Below are positions 12,526 through 24,997 of a stretch of 64,000 nt of DNA, piece by piece. Position numbers and translations under genes: made by a program. Source of the stretch: Karalla daura (lineage: Eukaryota > Chordata > Actinopteri > Chaetodontiformes > Leiognathidae). Position 1 is the first letter of the stretch, and each line of letters opens with the position of its first letter. Below the pieces are notes generated by a model that was not told the origin of the DNA, did not search any database, and saw only the letters and a program-made list of their open reading frames with translations. The stretch is from NCBI GenBank assembly GCA_029224185.1, contig CM055194.1, forward strand, positions 23,123,174 through 23,187,173, read 5' to 3'.

Positions 12526-13439
12526 GATGATTAATCTAAATTGGTTGGATGTAAACATTTGCGTGCGTTTCCATGTCTACCATTTCTATTTGTTTACAGT
12601 TCAGACCTGCAACCCTCAATGAGGCAGACATGCAAGAGTATCATGTCATTGTACCAATGTAGCCTATATTTATCTGAAGGAACCACTAGTTCCATTTCAA
12701 CAATTTATACTGTATGGTGGTGACCTCAATACATGATGCAGCAGTAAATTTAGTGTGTGTGCGTATTCTGTGTCTGCGCTAAATTGGGGAGACTGGAGCT
12801 ACCGTTAGCAGTCTTAGATGCTCTGGTTTTGACCAAGTCTCTGTGTCATACAGAAAATAGCCCAGAGCTGGGCCTCGTTTACACATATTTGAGTATTGAT
12901 TCTTTGTAATGAACCAAGGATATATGTAAAGCATTTACTCAAGTTCACTCAGGTTTCTTGGCACCTCTTTGCAACACACCTTTACATGTCATGAAGCCTT
13001 TCTGTGCATCTGGATGCTTTGAGCAGTCTGGCACAAAATTCAAGTTACTGCCAAAGCCTCTGGTGCTCGCAGGTGATTGTAGCAGTCTGATTTACATTTA
13101 TGTATCACATTTGTGGTAATGCTAAGTGTGCAGGAACCACTGGCATCTAGTGGTGGGGTTGCAGATTGCACCTGATAAAAGCCCCTCATCACACTCAGCC
13201 CTTAAAAAGCAAGACGGATTGTGTGTTAAATCTGTTCTGGGCTATTGCAGAAACATGGGTGGTTAGATGTAAAGTAACATCTGTTTTTATGTTAAGGTGA
13301 TTAAAGACTAATGAAAACATAATTACAAATATCATATTCCATTTCTGGCAAACAGATCCCCCTAAATCCTACACACCCACACACACCGTGGCCCGGTAAA
13401 AAGCCTTCTTATCCCCCTCTCTGCAGAAAGTAAAGACGT
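12526..13439. other. Unassigned sequence, possibly inserted in a split repeat
   Basis: This stretch separates the two halves of a TTAGCTTAGC element. No terminal repeats or frame identify an inserted element. Confidence 0.35.
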
Positions 13440-13482
13440 AAAACCTGTTTCCCAAAATGTCAAAGTATTCCTTTAAATGCAC
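13440..13482 (+). mobile_element. Right-end fragment of the TTAGCTTAGC repeat
   Basis: TTTCCCAAAATGTCAAAG followed by TATTCCTTTAAATG matches the family's usual right terminus. It may be the other end of the fragment at 12349-12480. Confidence 0.4.
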
Positions 13483-13664
13483 ATCAGTTGTTTGTCCTTA
13501 CTTCCTGGAAAGAGCACTTAACCTGGATGTGTGTTTTGCAGCTGACGGCTGCAATTGATGAAACTGGGGACGAAAGGTGAAAAGAATGAGACCGAGGCAT
13601 TGTGGGTGCTGAGTGAGCCTGTCAGAGGGCTGATGTATGGCCGGGCAGATGCAGCGAGGGGAGG

Positions 13665-13665
<1 letters not shown>

Positions 13666-13697
<32 letters not shown>
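13666..13697. repeat. 32-bp poly-G run
   Basis: An uninterrupted run of 32 G. Such runs form G-quadruplexes easily, and their length is often unreliable in assemblies. Confidence 0.9.
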
Positions 13698-13700
<3 letters not shown>

Positions 13701-13959
13701 GGAGTGGTGGGTGGGGGTGCAGGGATAGAGGGGCGGGTTACATGCTTGGCTGAGGTAAGCTGGCAGGCGGGGCACAGAGTGGAGGAGAAAGAACAGAGAC
13801 AGAGAGAGAGAGAGAAGAGGAGCAGGCATGCAAGCTATGTGATGATTATCAGAAAACACAGGGGCCGTCTGTTCTCCTCCCTACCCAAGCTGGGAGGCAC
13901 AGGGCTGGGTCCCTGAGCAGGTGTGCAGGGTGGGGGAAACACAGGAGGAGGAGGAGGCG

Positions 13960-13990
13960 TGATGGGGTGGGGGTGGGGGTGGTGGAGGCA
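13960..13990 (+). other. G-quadruplex motif in a G-rich island
   Basis: GGGGTGGGGGTGGGGGTGG begins at about 13964, with GGTGG following. With the poly-G run at 13666 and GGTGGGTGGGGGTGCAGGG at about 13707 it makes a 350-bp G-rich island on the plus strand. Confidence 0.6.
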
Positions 13991-14059
13991 GTCAGGGAAA
14001 TGGAAAATATGGTGAGGGAGTGTGAAGGAGAAGAAAAGACACATTAAGGAAAAAAGACA

Positions 14060-15279
14060 GAGGTGAGTATTGATAAAAGCAAAGGCTGAAAAGCAGACGA
14101 CACCGTGGCTGCAGGCGGTGGTACGTCAGATGTGAACTGGGGTCAAAGTAGTTGAAGGAGGGACGGCACGCAGCTCTCGCTGCAAGCAACCCCAGTCATT
14201 AGTCGTCTTTGGCGCGGCTCAATAAAAGAGCAGAGACGCTGGAAGACCGCGTGCCTCGCAGCATTCGTCTGTATGGTTAGATATCGATAGAGAAACAGCA
14301 GTGTATCAGAGGAATCACAGGAATCAATGGAGAGGAAAGGTGAGTGTAACTGGATCACTGTGACCCCCAGCTGACCCTTCATCACCAGGACACACACGCT
14401 ATGTCACCTATCCCCCACGTGCACACACACACATACAGCTGACCTCTCACCCCATTGGTTTATTGCCACATCAGCTCAAAACACTTAATTACTTTGCAAT
14501 TTCATTTTCTCATAGAATTTGTGCACAAGCTGCAGTGGCAGACATTCAAACACATAACAGTAGTCTGTGGGAGTTGCTGTTTTTCTAACTCCCAAGTACA
14601 TTTTGTGCTCTTAATAGCTGTTGTTATGCTTTTGTACTTCCCCAGTAATACTATGAATGAAAAAGACACTGCTGTTTACATGAGCAACTAAAATGTACCC
14701 GTGACAGCACGTCTGTGTTCTCAAGTTTAGCTCAAAAAGTAACGCCTCTGTCTTGTGCTCTTTCTGAGTATGTTCTAAAGCTTTGAAAGGGCAAATAATT
14801 GGCTTGTGACTCCACACACAACATAATGAAGCACAGATAAATCAGCCGAGACCCGCGTAGGCCCAGCCTGTGAGCATGCACACACATACACACACAGCCT
14901 CTGTTGCCTTGTCAGCTGCTGCTGCTTCTGGTAAAGAGCGCAGACTGTGGGAGTGCAGGGACATTTCTCGCGAAGGGAAGTGGTGGGTTTTTGTGGTCTC
15001 GTTTTAGCCTTGTGTGTTGAGAAATGGCCGAACGCCGCTTTCATTTCGAGCCGAGAGGCGAGCAATTACACTCTGCTGAACACGTGACCGAGATGCATGC
15101 CTTTTTATTGCACCGCCGAGGCCCTCCAAGGCTGATATGCCAAGAATGAAAAATAAAGAGTCCGCCCCTCCCCCTAAACCCCCCACCACCCCACTCTGAC
15201 CCTCCCCTTGCAAACAGACACACACACATACACACACATGCACACCCAGTTGGTACATATCTTGCCCTCTGAATGGCTT
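14060..15279. other. Unassigned unique sequence
   Basis: No gene or repeat beyond short CA-rich patches near 14425, 14880 and 15220. Confidence 0.5.
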
Positions 15280-15545
15280 CCAGCCCCAAGTGTGCATGCA
15301 GCTCATCTTTGCATTTATCAGTCTCACGGTATAATGAATACCTTGCCCAGGAATGAATGGAGTCGCCAATAATGCTCCAAATGTTCCTGGGCTAACATGG
15401 CCTCAGTCCGTAATGCTCTTATTGTTCTTTGTTGTATTTGCCCCATTGAAATAAAGATCAATATCCAGAGACAATAGATGACCAGCAGCATCAGATGAAA
15501 ACAACACACACTCATTTAATTGGTGGAGAGTTGTCATTAATCTGC
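15280..15545. other. CNE-like unique block
   Basis: A 265-bp stretch with no simple repeats, many AT-rich motifs (GTATAATGAATACC, CCAATAATGCTCC, TCATTTAATTGG) and no coding frame. It sits between a CA-rich stretch and a TG run, so it stands out as retained unique sequence. Confidence 0.3.
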
Positions 15546-15914
15546 GCCGCTGTGTGTGTGTGTGTGTTTCTTGTTTCATGAGTGTGTGTCTCCCATTGTC
15601 TGAGCACCCTCTTATGTTTTTTTTTTTCCAAAGTGTGAATGCTTTTTCTCCCCTTCCTTTCCCAGAGACAGCCAGCGCATCTTTTTCTGGTCAGGGAGGA
15701 CGTTGATGAATTGCAGCGAGGCAAGCTGGAGAGGCACAATTAAGATTCCATCAGGATAAAGGTAAAGGTAAATAATTTACATTAACAAGAAGACTCAGCT
15801 CACCCAAACATTCCTCCACAAATGGACGAAAAAAAGGCCTCAACCTCTGGAAGCTGGTGGAGCCGGGCGCCGTAAATTGTTTGTGCTTTTAATTAATGAG
15901 CCAGGCAAATGTTT

Positions 15915-15920
<6 letters not shown>

Positions 15921-15955
<35 letters not shown>
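15921..15955. repeat. (GT)17 microsatellite
   Basis: A perfect run of about 35 bp. Confidence 0.95.
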
Positions 15956-15956
<1 letters not shown>

Positions 15957-17839
15957 AGTGTGTAAGGATGGGGTAAAGAGGAATGATGTGGTGGGTGGCA
16001 GAGAAGGCTCATTAACATGGCCTGCGAGGCAACAGACCACAGATAAGGTGTTTCCTCCTTTGATGCAGAATCAATGAAGTGATGATTAACAAAAAGTAAA
16101 TGTGTTTGCTTTGAAAACAATAGTTCACTAATCTTCATTTTTAAGGAAATGCATTCTTCTTTCTTTTAGTCCTACTTTTGTAGACAAGGATCGTAAAATA
16201 GGTCAGCCATATTTTAACGCTCTGCTTCCCCTGCAACAGCATTTTAGGTAAATTATTAGTAACTTATTCATTGTCCATAGTGGCAGACAAGGAACAACAT
16301 TGCTCTGTATTACCTTACAACCCTTGTTTGCCGTTGTGTTTCAGATCATTTGATAATTGCCAGTTGCTTAATTACATTCACCACCTTATTGCTTGCCTTG
16401 GTGCAAAAATGTTACTTATCACTATGGTAGAACAGCACCAAAACAGCTAGAAAGTTACTCAAATTAATAATAACTAAATAAGTCACTATAAATCGCTAAA
16501 AAGTTGAGTGGATATGCACAATTTAATCCACTGCTCGATGTGGTGCGCGATCACGTCCACAAACAAGCTGCTGTGTGATCCTTCAATCATATTAAAACTC
16601 TGGCCCTTCACAGGCTGCAAGAACCTGAGAACACTGAGGAGAGCGTTACTGTTGGTTTTGCAACTTCTGCAGGCACAAAAATAATAAAGCTCTTCGCAGT
16701 CGAGACACACAGGGACACGAGAGAGAAACTAATATGGAAAGAATCAGAAACATAAACACATTTATGTGAAGAGAAAGCGTCACAGTGGAAAACAATCTGA
16801 ATATGAAACATTGATTTTGGACTTTTTTGTTTTTGACATTCTTCCAAAGCAAACTTTTAGCCCCTCATGTGACGTGAGATAACATTTCTAAATTGACAAC
16901 CCGTGCTGCAATTAGGTTTGTTTGGAACGCATGCATGCAAACATTTATGTGCCTCCTCAGATTTCCAGCACTGGGGCCTTCTCCTTTTGTTTGCATTAGT
17001 GAGCCCTGGAGTGTACTTTGGCAATGTGCAACCTCCAGCTCCTATGTTTTTTATATTGCTTACAAAAAGAGATCCAGGCGAAGGGGCAGACTGCACATCC
17101 AGAAATTCAGTTTGATAGCATGTCACAGCTAAGAGGCCCCAGAAAATATGTGCAGCCTGTTTGTGGTAAATCACTTACTAATGAGTAATAATCTGCATTT
17201 GTCTGACGGTTCAGTAAGAAACAGAGAAGGCAGAACGAGGGAATGGAGAAATGAGCCTACATCTGAGTTACAAAGTTTGTTTTTTTCTTTGTTTCTACTC
17301 TATTAATCATCTCATGACCCCTTGGATTTATCCTGTGACCCCTGGGAGGACACAGGACTCCTACTGTGGGAACCACTTGTTTAAACTATGTAGCTTTATT
17401 TTTAACCACTATAACTGTATAGGACATTAGAGCCAGTGGAAAAATACTACTTTTGCAGCATTGCAACAAGATAATAATGCTCATAAAGGAGACAATTTCC
17501 ATAATGATTCAGCAGTACTTCCTAATATAAAAGACCATGACTGCATGGATGTTGTAATAGTGTATTTTACTTGCACATTTGCTGAATTCAGTAAAAAGTG
17601 GAAATGACAACACCACTGCTGTATCCTGCTACACCCAGTAGCAGGTGTGGTGCAGCTACGTCAGAGTAGCTTAGCAGAGTTTACTTCTTTTATATCTTTC
17701 AGATGTGAACAGACCTTATTAGGAGCTTGTAGCTTCTTATTTTGCTGTCAAAGTGATGCTGCATGCCACAAAACTCCTCATAGGCAGAGATGCCCTTGGC
17801 TGGATGGGATCAATCAGATGACATGCCTCAGAGTCCCAT
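15956..17839. other. Unassigned unique sequence
   Basis: AT-rich. Around 16100-16170 AACAATAGTTCACTAATC and AAGGAAATGCATTCTTC faintly resemble an end of the TTAGCTTAGC repeat in reverse orientation, too diverged to call. Confidence 0.4.
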
Positions 17840-17912
17840 GTGTGTTTGTGTGTGTATGTATGTGTGTGTATGTATGTGTGTGTGTGTATGTGTGTGTGTG
17901 TGTGCGTGCGCG
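17840..17912. repeat. Compound (TGTA)/(TG)n microsatellite
   Basis: TG runs are broken by several TATG/TATGTATG units, ending TGCGTGCGCG, an alternating purine-pyrimidine stretch. Confidence 0.9.
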
Positions 17913-18028
17913 TTTCGCCTCTTTGCATATTTGCACAGCTGTGTATATTTGTACCGCAGATGTACGTGTGTTCCCGCACACACTCTACATGAAAAGTTTA
18001 AATGTGTGTGTCAGAGATAGCTTGTGCC

Positions 18029-18033
18029 GTGTG

Positions 18034-18078
<45 letters not shown>

Positions 18079-18105
18079 ATGTGTGTGAGTGGGTGAAAGA
18101 GCCAA

Positions 18106-18140
<35 letters not shown>
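18029..18140. repeat. (GT)n followed by (GA)n
   Basis: GT at 18029-18077 with one C, a 30-bp spacer, then (GA)n to about 18140. Confidence 0.95.
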
Positions 18141-18143
<3 letters not shown>

Positions 18144-18269
18144 TGTGTGGGTGGGATCCGTTTTGACAAAGTTCCCCATTTTTCAGAAATAATCACTTGT
18201 TCCTGTTACAGAGACAGAGTCGTGTGACTCCAGGGCTGCTGAGAAGGCAAAGCCAGAAAACGCTCTCTG

Positions 18270-18270
<1 letters not shown>

Positions 18271-18301
<31 letters not shown>
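18271..18301. repeat. (TC)15 microsatellite
   Basis: A CT run, 130 bp from the (GA)n run, leading into a pyrimidine-rich stretch to 18350. The two runs are complementary and could pair as an inverted repeat. Confidence 0.95.
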
Positions 18302-18304
<3 letters not shown>

Positions 18305-18404
18305 CTCCCTCTGCCTCCATCTCTCCATCTTTCCCTCCATCTCCTGGTGCATCCGACCCATGTCCTTGTGCTGCTAACGAGGGGGTGTGGCTGTCACTGG
18401 AGGC

Positions 18405-18545
18405 GTTGGGGCTAAATTACCATATTAATTAGCTCATCTTTTGACCGACAAACACAGAACTGAAATGTCACCACACACACATTGGCCACAGGAAACACAA
18501 TTAGTGGAAGTCATTATTGTTTTAGCGATGCCCTTTGTTTCTCAC
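18405..18545. other. CNE-like unique block
   Basis: Contains ACCATATTAATTAGCTCATC and CAATTAGTGGAAGTCATTATTG, homeodomain-type motifs in complex sequence. Confidence 0.25.
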
Positions 18546-18692
18546 TCCATTTCCCGTGTCCTCCATGCCTCCCACTCCTCAGCTCCGTCTCCTACGGTCT
18601 CGGCCTCTGTGAGCTTCGCCTCTCGGCTGCACTCAAAGGCTCCACTATGGGATGGAGTTAGTCACACAGTGTGTGCAAGGAGAGTTCTCGTC

Positions 18693-18700
18693 TGACGTCA
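18693..18700. promoter_or_regulatory. Perfect CRE palindrome TGACGTCA
   Basis: An isolated 8-bp TGACGTCA in a moderately GC-rich unique stretch (18.55-18.75 kb). A single 8-mer is weak evidence. Confidence 0.12.
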
Positions 18701-19077
18701 GCCTGCAGGCCGAGCTGGCATGCTGGGCTCGAGCAGTAGCCTTCACTCACAAGACTCAGGAACAGCAGTGAGTTTTCACTTCCCCATACTAATGATGTCA
18801 CACTGGGCAAAACTGCAGCGATTTCTATTTTGACAGTCATGGTGTTCTGCCAGTGAGGCAGGCAGAGTGTTTTTTTTCTTTTTTCATGACCTCTCCCTGA
18901 GCAACCCCATTTCACTCTGCATCCTCCTGCCACACACACGCAGCATGCCACATTTCCCTTGCAAAAGCACCTACTGCACGCTGAAAGCTTTGCTGCTGTC
19001 TGCACAGGTTTCCAGGATTCAGTCTTTCGGTCAGAACTGCACAGCAGTCATTAATAGGGCCGATATCAGCGCAGATC

Positions 19078-19150
19078 TTATTTTTTAGATATGTTCTTTA
19101 TTTATCCTCGAAGGCAAATTATTCTGTCCCGCAGCAAAAGTCACAAAAAC
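19078..19150 (+). mobile_element. Possible LINE 3'-tail fragment
   Basis: TTCTTTATTTATCCTCGAAG and GGCAAATTATTCTGTC resemble the 'tttattgtcccc-gagggcaaatt' tail found at the ends of some fish LINE insertions. AT-rich, low-complexity sequence follows. Confidence 0.3.
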
Positions 19151-20336
19151 AAAAGAAAAAGTCACAATAAGAATGTGTGGTCGTTTTCATACAAAAGAAC
19201 ATTCACAGCACACAACACCCCAGTTTTCACAGTCAGTGAACAAAAAGTCTAAATTATAATAATGATGATGATAATGATAAAAACAACAATAATAATAGGA
19301 ACATTTAATTAAGAAAAATGGCAATAATATGAGGACACTGTAGAGATAAAACCTTCCCATACTAAATTCCATAAGCATTTGATGTATTGTAATGTAATGT
19401 ATTGTAATGATTAAAGATTATGATGAATCATGAGAGTTAAAACTGTTCACTCTTTTGCTACTATTCCTACCTTGACAAAAGAAAAAAACTAAATTTTCTT
19501 TTATTTATTAGTTTGGTAATAGAGAAGTTCATATATGGACAACATATATGGATGGAACATACAAACATAGAACAATGCCACAAGTAAGTAAACAAATAAG
19601 TCAGTAGCTTTGTTAGATTTACAAGTTTGGAGTTTTCTTGAATATAGCATAAGATTACGTCGTAGGCTGGGGACGGGGATGCAGAACTACTGGGAATGAC
19701 TCCGTTCTTAAAGCTAAAGAAAGACTATAAGAATCTCAAAAGGACAGTGGGCAAAACAGCAAAGGAAAACAGAGAAGAAATCCATATTTTCAGGTCCTGG
19801 AGTTAGTGTACTGTAACAGAGCGATGGCGATGTAACGGACGCGTGTGATGACATCACGTCAGTCCGGAACCAGCACTGGAACCGATGTCCTGGAAAATGG
19901 GTAAATAGTGTTCACTCAGTGGAACATGTGTTAGAAATATATTTAAAACTCTGCCTGTTGCTGGGCAGCAGCCTGTCCCGGCTTGTTTGGCTGTTTTCTT
20001 GAATTTTATTGGCAGTTCACTCCGTTTTCCTCGCCAGCCTGCCTCTCCCTTTACACCTGCTCTACCTCGGCCTCGTTAGCCCTGCTGGTTCACGGCGTTC
20101 CTCCAGCCAATCAGATCCTCTCCCACATCCCTCACCTGAGCCACCCTTCATATCAAAGTATGCAGATATGCCAATTTTTACAAGTTCAAGCTTTCTGCAA
20201 GTTCTTTGCCACCCTAGTTTATGTGTAATTTTCACAAGATAATTTTAATCTGACTGTAGATACTTATTTTTCAGAGGGTTAAAACATGAACAGTTTACAG
20301 CATGAACCCACACCGTGGTGTAAAAAGCAGTTCATC

Positions 20337-20358
20337 ATGGAACAATGTGTTGTTCCAT
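20337..20358. repeat. Small hairpin, 9-bp arms
   Basis: ATGGAACAA / TTGTTCCAT with a TGTG loop. It is too short for a microRNA precursor. Confidence 0.7.
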
Positions 20359-22054
20359 CTCTATTAGGCCTTATGTTTTAGCATGAGTACAGGTGTGACC
20401 ATTTAAGTGACACCTTGGATGCTCTGTTCCAGCAAACAGATTTACAGTCCCACCTCATCTCCACCCACCTCCCAGCACTTTGCTACGTTTTGGATTAGCT
20501 GCATGGTGGGAGGAGCCAGACACTGCCAAGATCACACTGACATATGGATGGTTTTATAGAGGCGGTGTTCATACAACTATGGTACAGATTGTTGCTCGTG
20601 TTTCATATGGATAAAATGGTGAAACCAGTTCTCCACAAGGCTAGTTTTCAAACCAGTGATCCCTCTCAAAGCTGTTTATTTTCCTGTAAGTCGGTATTGA
20701 AATTGGTGAAATACAAAAGCAGCTTTGATCCCATCGCTGTGCCACTGAAACAGAATATCTAGTGTGAGATTCTGCCATGTGTTTGCCAGATGTATATTTC
20801 TTTTGAAGCACAACTCGATATACTGCAGTGCACCACCCCCTCACAACACCATCCCTCTTTTGAATCACTATCCATGTCTTTGTGTATTCCTGGTGCAGGA
20901 ATCTGATGAATAAGTTAAACCAGAGGCGACTGTGAGGCTCAGATATCCTCCTGTGCAGATCTGACCCTGGACCGCTACCTCTGTGTTCTTCAATGCTCTC
21001 TCATAGCGCTCTCATCATTTTGACATCAGAGATGCTGTCCAGATATCAGTCTTCACATGGAGGTAACCTTGGAGCTTTCTACACAAGCCCGTAGGTCAGG
21101 ATGCACGCGTGCGTTGGTGCATACGTTTGTGTGTCACGCTGACGTCTCTGAGTTTGTGAGTGGGAGGAGGAGATTTGTGCTGCAGTCGGATGCCGAACAG
21201 GAAATGGTTTGTCTCCACTTCTGTCGTAATGCCAGACTTCAGTCTCATTAAGCTAATGAACAAGTGCAGTAATCCAAACACAAAAGTTAGAACGAACAAA
21301 GGAACAAAGTTAGTGCGCAAACGGTCACAAAGTGGCTTGGAACTGTACTTTTTATGTTAGGAGTCTTTCCAGGTCACGTTCAGCTGGATGTGGAAGAGAT
21401 TATATATAATTTAAATTAATTAAACTTCAACTATTTAACTGAGTTTAAATAGTAATAGACATGTCTCTTCAAACCTGTTGTTTTGGGTGAGACCATTAAC
21501 TTATCTCATATCAATATAGTAGAAATGTGTGTGTTATGCACATAAAAAGATGAGAGCAGCATCAAAATATACAGTATAATATATATTGTATAAAATATAT
21601 AATATATGCAGTGATGTGTTATGAGCTAACATTGCATCTGGCTGCTTCTTCATTAGTTTCTATATCCCTGGCTAACTTCCAACAGTTCTAACTAATATAT
21701 TCAAAGACATCGTGATTGTTCAAACACTCTGGAGATACTCAAGTAAAGTAATAGCTGAAAAAGTACGGTACCCTATCTACTAGTAGTTTGATAAACCTGA
21801 ATTATCATGCAGCCTTTCTGTTTCATGTTGAAGTGTGTGTGTGTGTGTGTTTGCATGTGTATTAGGTTTAAACCCCTGTCAAGTGCTCTCAGCTGCTCGG
21901 ATGCCTCAGAGGAGGTTCAAACTCGATGCCTCGTCAATGGTATTATCACAGCCGCCACTAATGGCATGTTTTATTCATCCTCACATGTGACCATATGTAC
22001 GCAGCCATCTATAATGTGACGTGTTCCTGTGCATATGTGGGGAGGAGAGATGTG

Positions 22055-22260
22055 GGGGCCTCGCCGGGGTAAGAAGTGGGTCAATCCCACTGTGTTGAGC
22101 TGTGCTGCGAGTCAAGCAGTGACAGGTCTGTGAGAGGCAGAGGAGGTGGAGGCGGCGCGCAGGCCCGTGTGAATCACACGCGCTATCGCATGTAGCAGTC
22201 AAAGCTGGAAACATACAGCGTGCACGCAGCGCACACACAGCGCGCTGCCTACGTGGGTGG
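22055..22260. other. Local CpG cluster
   Basis: I count 13 CpGs in 22141-22260 (for example GGCGGCGCGC, CACACGCGCT, CAGCGCGCTG) in otherwise CpG-poor surroundings. It is shorter than a usual island and no coding frame starts here. Confidence 0.25.
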
Positions 22261-22944
22261 ACAGAGCAGAGAGCTAATCAGATGTGTTATTTGTATAGGG
22301 TGAAAGCGAGGCTGCCTGTGTAGTATGTGAGAAATTTGTCTTTGACCTTCAGTCTCACTGTCACGCTGCTGCACTTGACGACTTCTCACATGTGGTCTGA
22401 TTCAGACACGTTTTGAAGGACAAGTCAAGGGGGCTGAGAGAGAGGGTGAAGCCTCTAAAGCACACAGTGATGTCTCAAACCGAAATGGTTTATGAAGCTG
22501 TTAAACCGAATTGTTTGGTATTGAATCGCCTAGGAGATTATAACACCCCGCAACCTAATGACGGTATTTCAGCCTACACTTTATCGCAAAGTGTCTGTTT
22601 TTTTTTACTTAAGAAATGAGTTTCATATACTGTAAATACTTGTACAAATCTGCTACCACAACACTGCTCATTTCTGAGCTATGGCTCTCACTTTGATTTT
22701 GTTTGCACAGTGGGGGTTTTCCTCTTTTCATCCCTCCTTTCCTCTCCATCCTTAATAGAAGATGCCGTCAGAAGTCTCTCTCCCATGGGAAGAATGTGAC
22801 AGATCCCACATTGTTCATTGTTGTTTGCCTCCCCTTGAACAAAAAAGCAGGGGAGGAAAAAAAAGAAACTTGGAATTACAAAAATCACATTTTCATCCTC
22901 TTTGATCTGATGTGTTAAGAGAGGGTTTTTGGTGAGTTGGTGTA

Positions 22945-22949
<5 letters not shown>
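22261..22949. other. Unassigned unique sequence
   Basis: Nothing recognised apart from short frames. Confidence 0.5.
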
Positions 22950-22983
<34 letters not shown>

Positions 22984-23078
22984 GGGGGATGACAATGTTT
23001 GCATGAGTGTGTCATGGAAGAGAGAGTGGGGTGGGGAACAAAATGAATGTGTGTGTGTGTATGTGTGTGTGTGTGTGA
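22950..23078. repeat. Two (TG)n microsatellites
   Basis: TG runs at 22950-22981 and 23049-23077 (the second with one TATG), separated by G-rich unique sequence. Confidence 0.92.
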
Positions 23079-23439
23079 AAGACAGGGACAGAAAGTAAGA
23101 ACTGTACAGAGGAGGGAAGGGGTGGGGGTACAGTGATGGGAAACTGTCCTTGAGGGTTTGAGATGCATAATGGGAGGAGATGCTCCATGCAGGGAGAGTG
23201 GGCTGTTTATTTACTGCAAATAAGCCGTCTTCCCCCGGGGCTTTCCAGGGGAGCTTGTCCCCGTCGCTACCTCAGCGCCTGCACCTGCCTTCAGGCTAAA
23301 GTTAAGCTCCACCCAGCCTTGGAAGACGATGGAGCGAGGAAAAAGAGAGACTCCCTCTCTTCCCTCCCATAGCCCTCAGCTGTGTTCTCATCTTCCTCCG
23401 TCTGGAGCTGAAATCGGGGTAAAACCACGCCGCGCCACA

Positions 23440-23610
23440 GCCTCTGCTACAAGCAAAACAAGCAGACTCCTAATGCCAAAGAAGTGCTTATTAACTCCCA
23501 GACAGCTTTGCAATTGCACCGCGCAGCCAGTCAAAATAAGAAATTGTTTGTTGCTGGTTTATTCAGGCTGCCTCCCTGTTATTGCACATGATTTCTTAAC
23601 CTCCTCCCGA
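23440..23610. other. CNE-like unique block
   Basis: Complex sequence with TTATTAACTCCC, TTTGCAATTGCACC (C/EBP-like palindrome TTGCAATTGCA) and TTATTGCACATG. Confidence 0.25.
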
Positions 23611-23939
23611 ATCAGCCCGGACCCTCTGTGTTCTGTGGCTTCATCCCTCCCCTGCCTTATCTCTCTGCCTGTGAGGAATGGTGTGTGGCTGAGGCAAAAA
23701 CACGGAACATGACAGCCAAGTAGCAGAAAACATGCAGATGTGATGGTGTTCAAGGGCCACTGGAGGGCCAAGAGAGGGAGAGTATTAGGGAGGGATGGAA
23801 GAAAAATGACAGGCACAAACAGAAAATGTGATAGAACTGAGACAAGACATTGAGGGGAGAAAATGGTGTGGAGGAGGAAAAGGGAGAGAGCCTGAGGGAT
23901 GAAATATTTGAAATAGCGACAGAGATTGTTAGTGTGGAG

Positions 23940-23970
23940 AGAGGGAGAGGGAGAGAGAGAGAGAGAGAGC
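23940..23970. repeat. Imperfect (GA)n run in a purine-rich tract
   Basis: GAGAGGGAGAGGGAGAGAGA and continuing GA, at the end of a purine-rich stretch starting near 23760. Confidence 0.85.
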
Positions 23971-24589
23971 AAGGGATGGGGTGCGCTGAGCAGCAGATTG
24001 TGGGGGCGCATGTTGTCGAGGTGGCCCAGGTCCCTGGTGCCCTCCTGTTTCATGGCTCTCGCAGCCTGTCAGTGAAAACAGCCCAGCCATGTAGACAGCT
24101 GTGCTCAGGAGGCTGCGGGGGCGAGAGGAGATGAGAGAGGAGAGAGGAGAGGACCTTTTGTTTTCCATTTTACTCCTCCTTTCCATCAATGTCCCCCGTT
24201 TTTTTCGTTTTACCTGCAGGCTCGCTCTTTATTCATTCCTCCAAAAATTCCTGGGCCCCTGCCGTGTGTGCACTCCTCATCTGCTAAAGTACAACAAAAG
24301 AAAAGCTGGAGCCCTGGGTGTCATTCGATGGCCACTGCAGTATTTACTGTACATGTCAGCTTGTTTGCATGTTTGTTCCTGGCACTGTCAGTCAAGCTGG
24401 ACCATGTTCTCAGAAACACCCCCTTTCACTCTCCCTCGAGGCTTTGTTGCATTTTAAAGAAATGAATGTGCGTGTTTGTGGGTGTCTACAGGTGCATCTC
24501 TGTTGGAGATTTTCACAAAATTAAATTCAGTAAACTGCAATTGCTACTTGGAGTTGTTTCCATTGAAAGGAGTGTGTGCATTAGCTGTG
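23971..24589. other. Unassigned unique sequence
   Basis: Follows a purine-rich tract. No coding evidence. Confidence 0.5.
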
Positions 24590-24825
24590 ATTCTTGTAAA
24601 TTCTATCACTGCGACATCCCATAAGTTTCATAAAATTGAAACGCCACTTTGAGTAAGATTGACATCCAAAGCATTGTTGTTTGAGATATTTTATTAGATT
24701 TAGAATGTTTTAGTCTTACTCTATACCACACCATCTAGTTTGAGGTGATGTGGTCATGTGACCCCAAGCATCAAATGAGATGTAAAAGCAGACAAACAAA
24801 TTTCCATTTCCCTTTATCATGAGAA
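24590..24825 (+). mobile_element. Dispersed repeat, copy 1 of a pair with 35.23-35.47 kb
   Basis: The ordered blocks CACTTTGAG, GACATCCAAA, GATATTTTATTAGATTT, GTCATGTGACCCC, ATCAAATGAGATGTAAAAGC and a terminal TTTCCATTTCC are shared with the segment at 35228-35465 in the same order and orientation. There is no open frame, which suits a non-autonomous DNA element. The family is not identified. Confidence 0.5.
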
Positions 24826-24935
24826 TCATGAGAGCATATACATACATACACACATATATATAATTTTGTTGTTTCTACAGTTTTTTGTTGTGATATTTAG
24901 CTTTTGCACATTTGAAGGTGTTAAGGAAATGCACC

Positions 24936-24938
<3 letters not shown>

Positions 24939-24996
<58 letters not shown>
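24939..24996. repeat. (TG)29 microsatellite
   Basis: A perfect 58-bp run, 110 bp downstream of the dispersed repeat at 24590-24825. Confidence 0.97.

Positions 24997-24997
<1 letters not shown>

Larger units (their letters stand above)
18546..22054. other. Unassigned unique sequence
   Basis: No coding evidence. 19240-19330 is AT-rich and low in complexity. 19826-19868 has GGACGCGTGTGATGACATCA, then CGTCAG, AP-1/CRE-like. 21520-21610 is a TATA-rich patch. Confidence 0.45.

Noticed and set aside
20337..20358. microRNA-like hairpin
   Set aside because: The stem is only 9 bp with a 4-nt loop, far shorter than a microRNA precursor.
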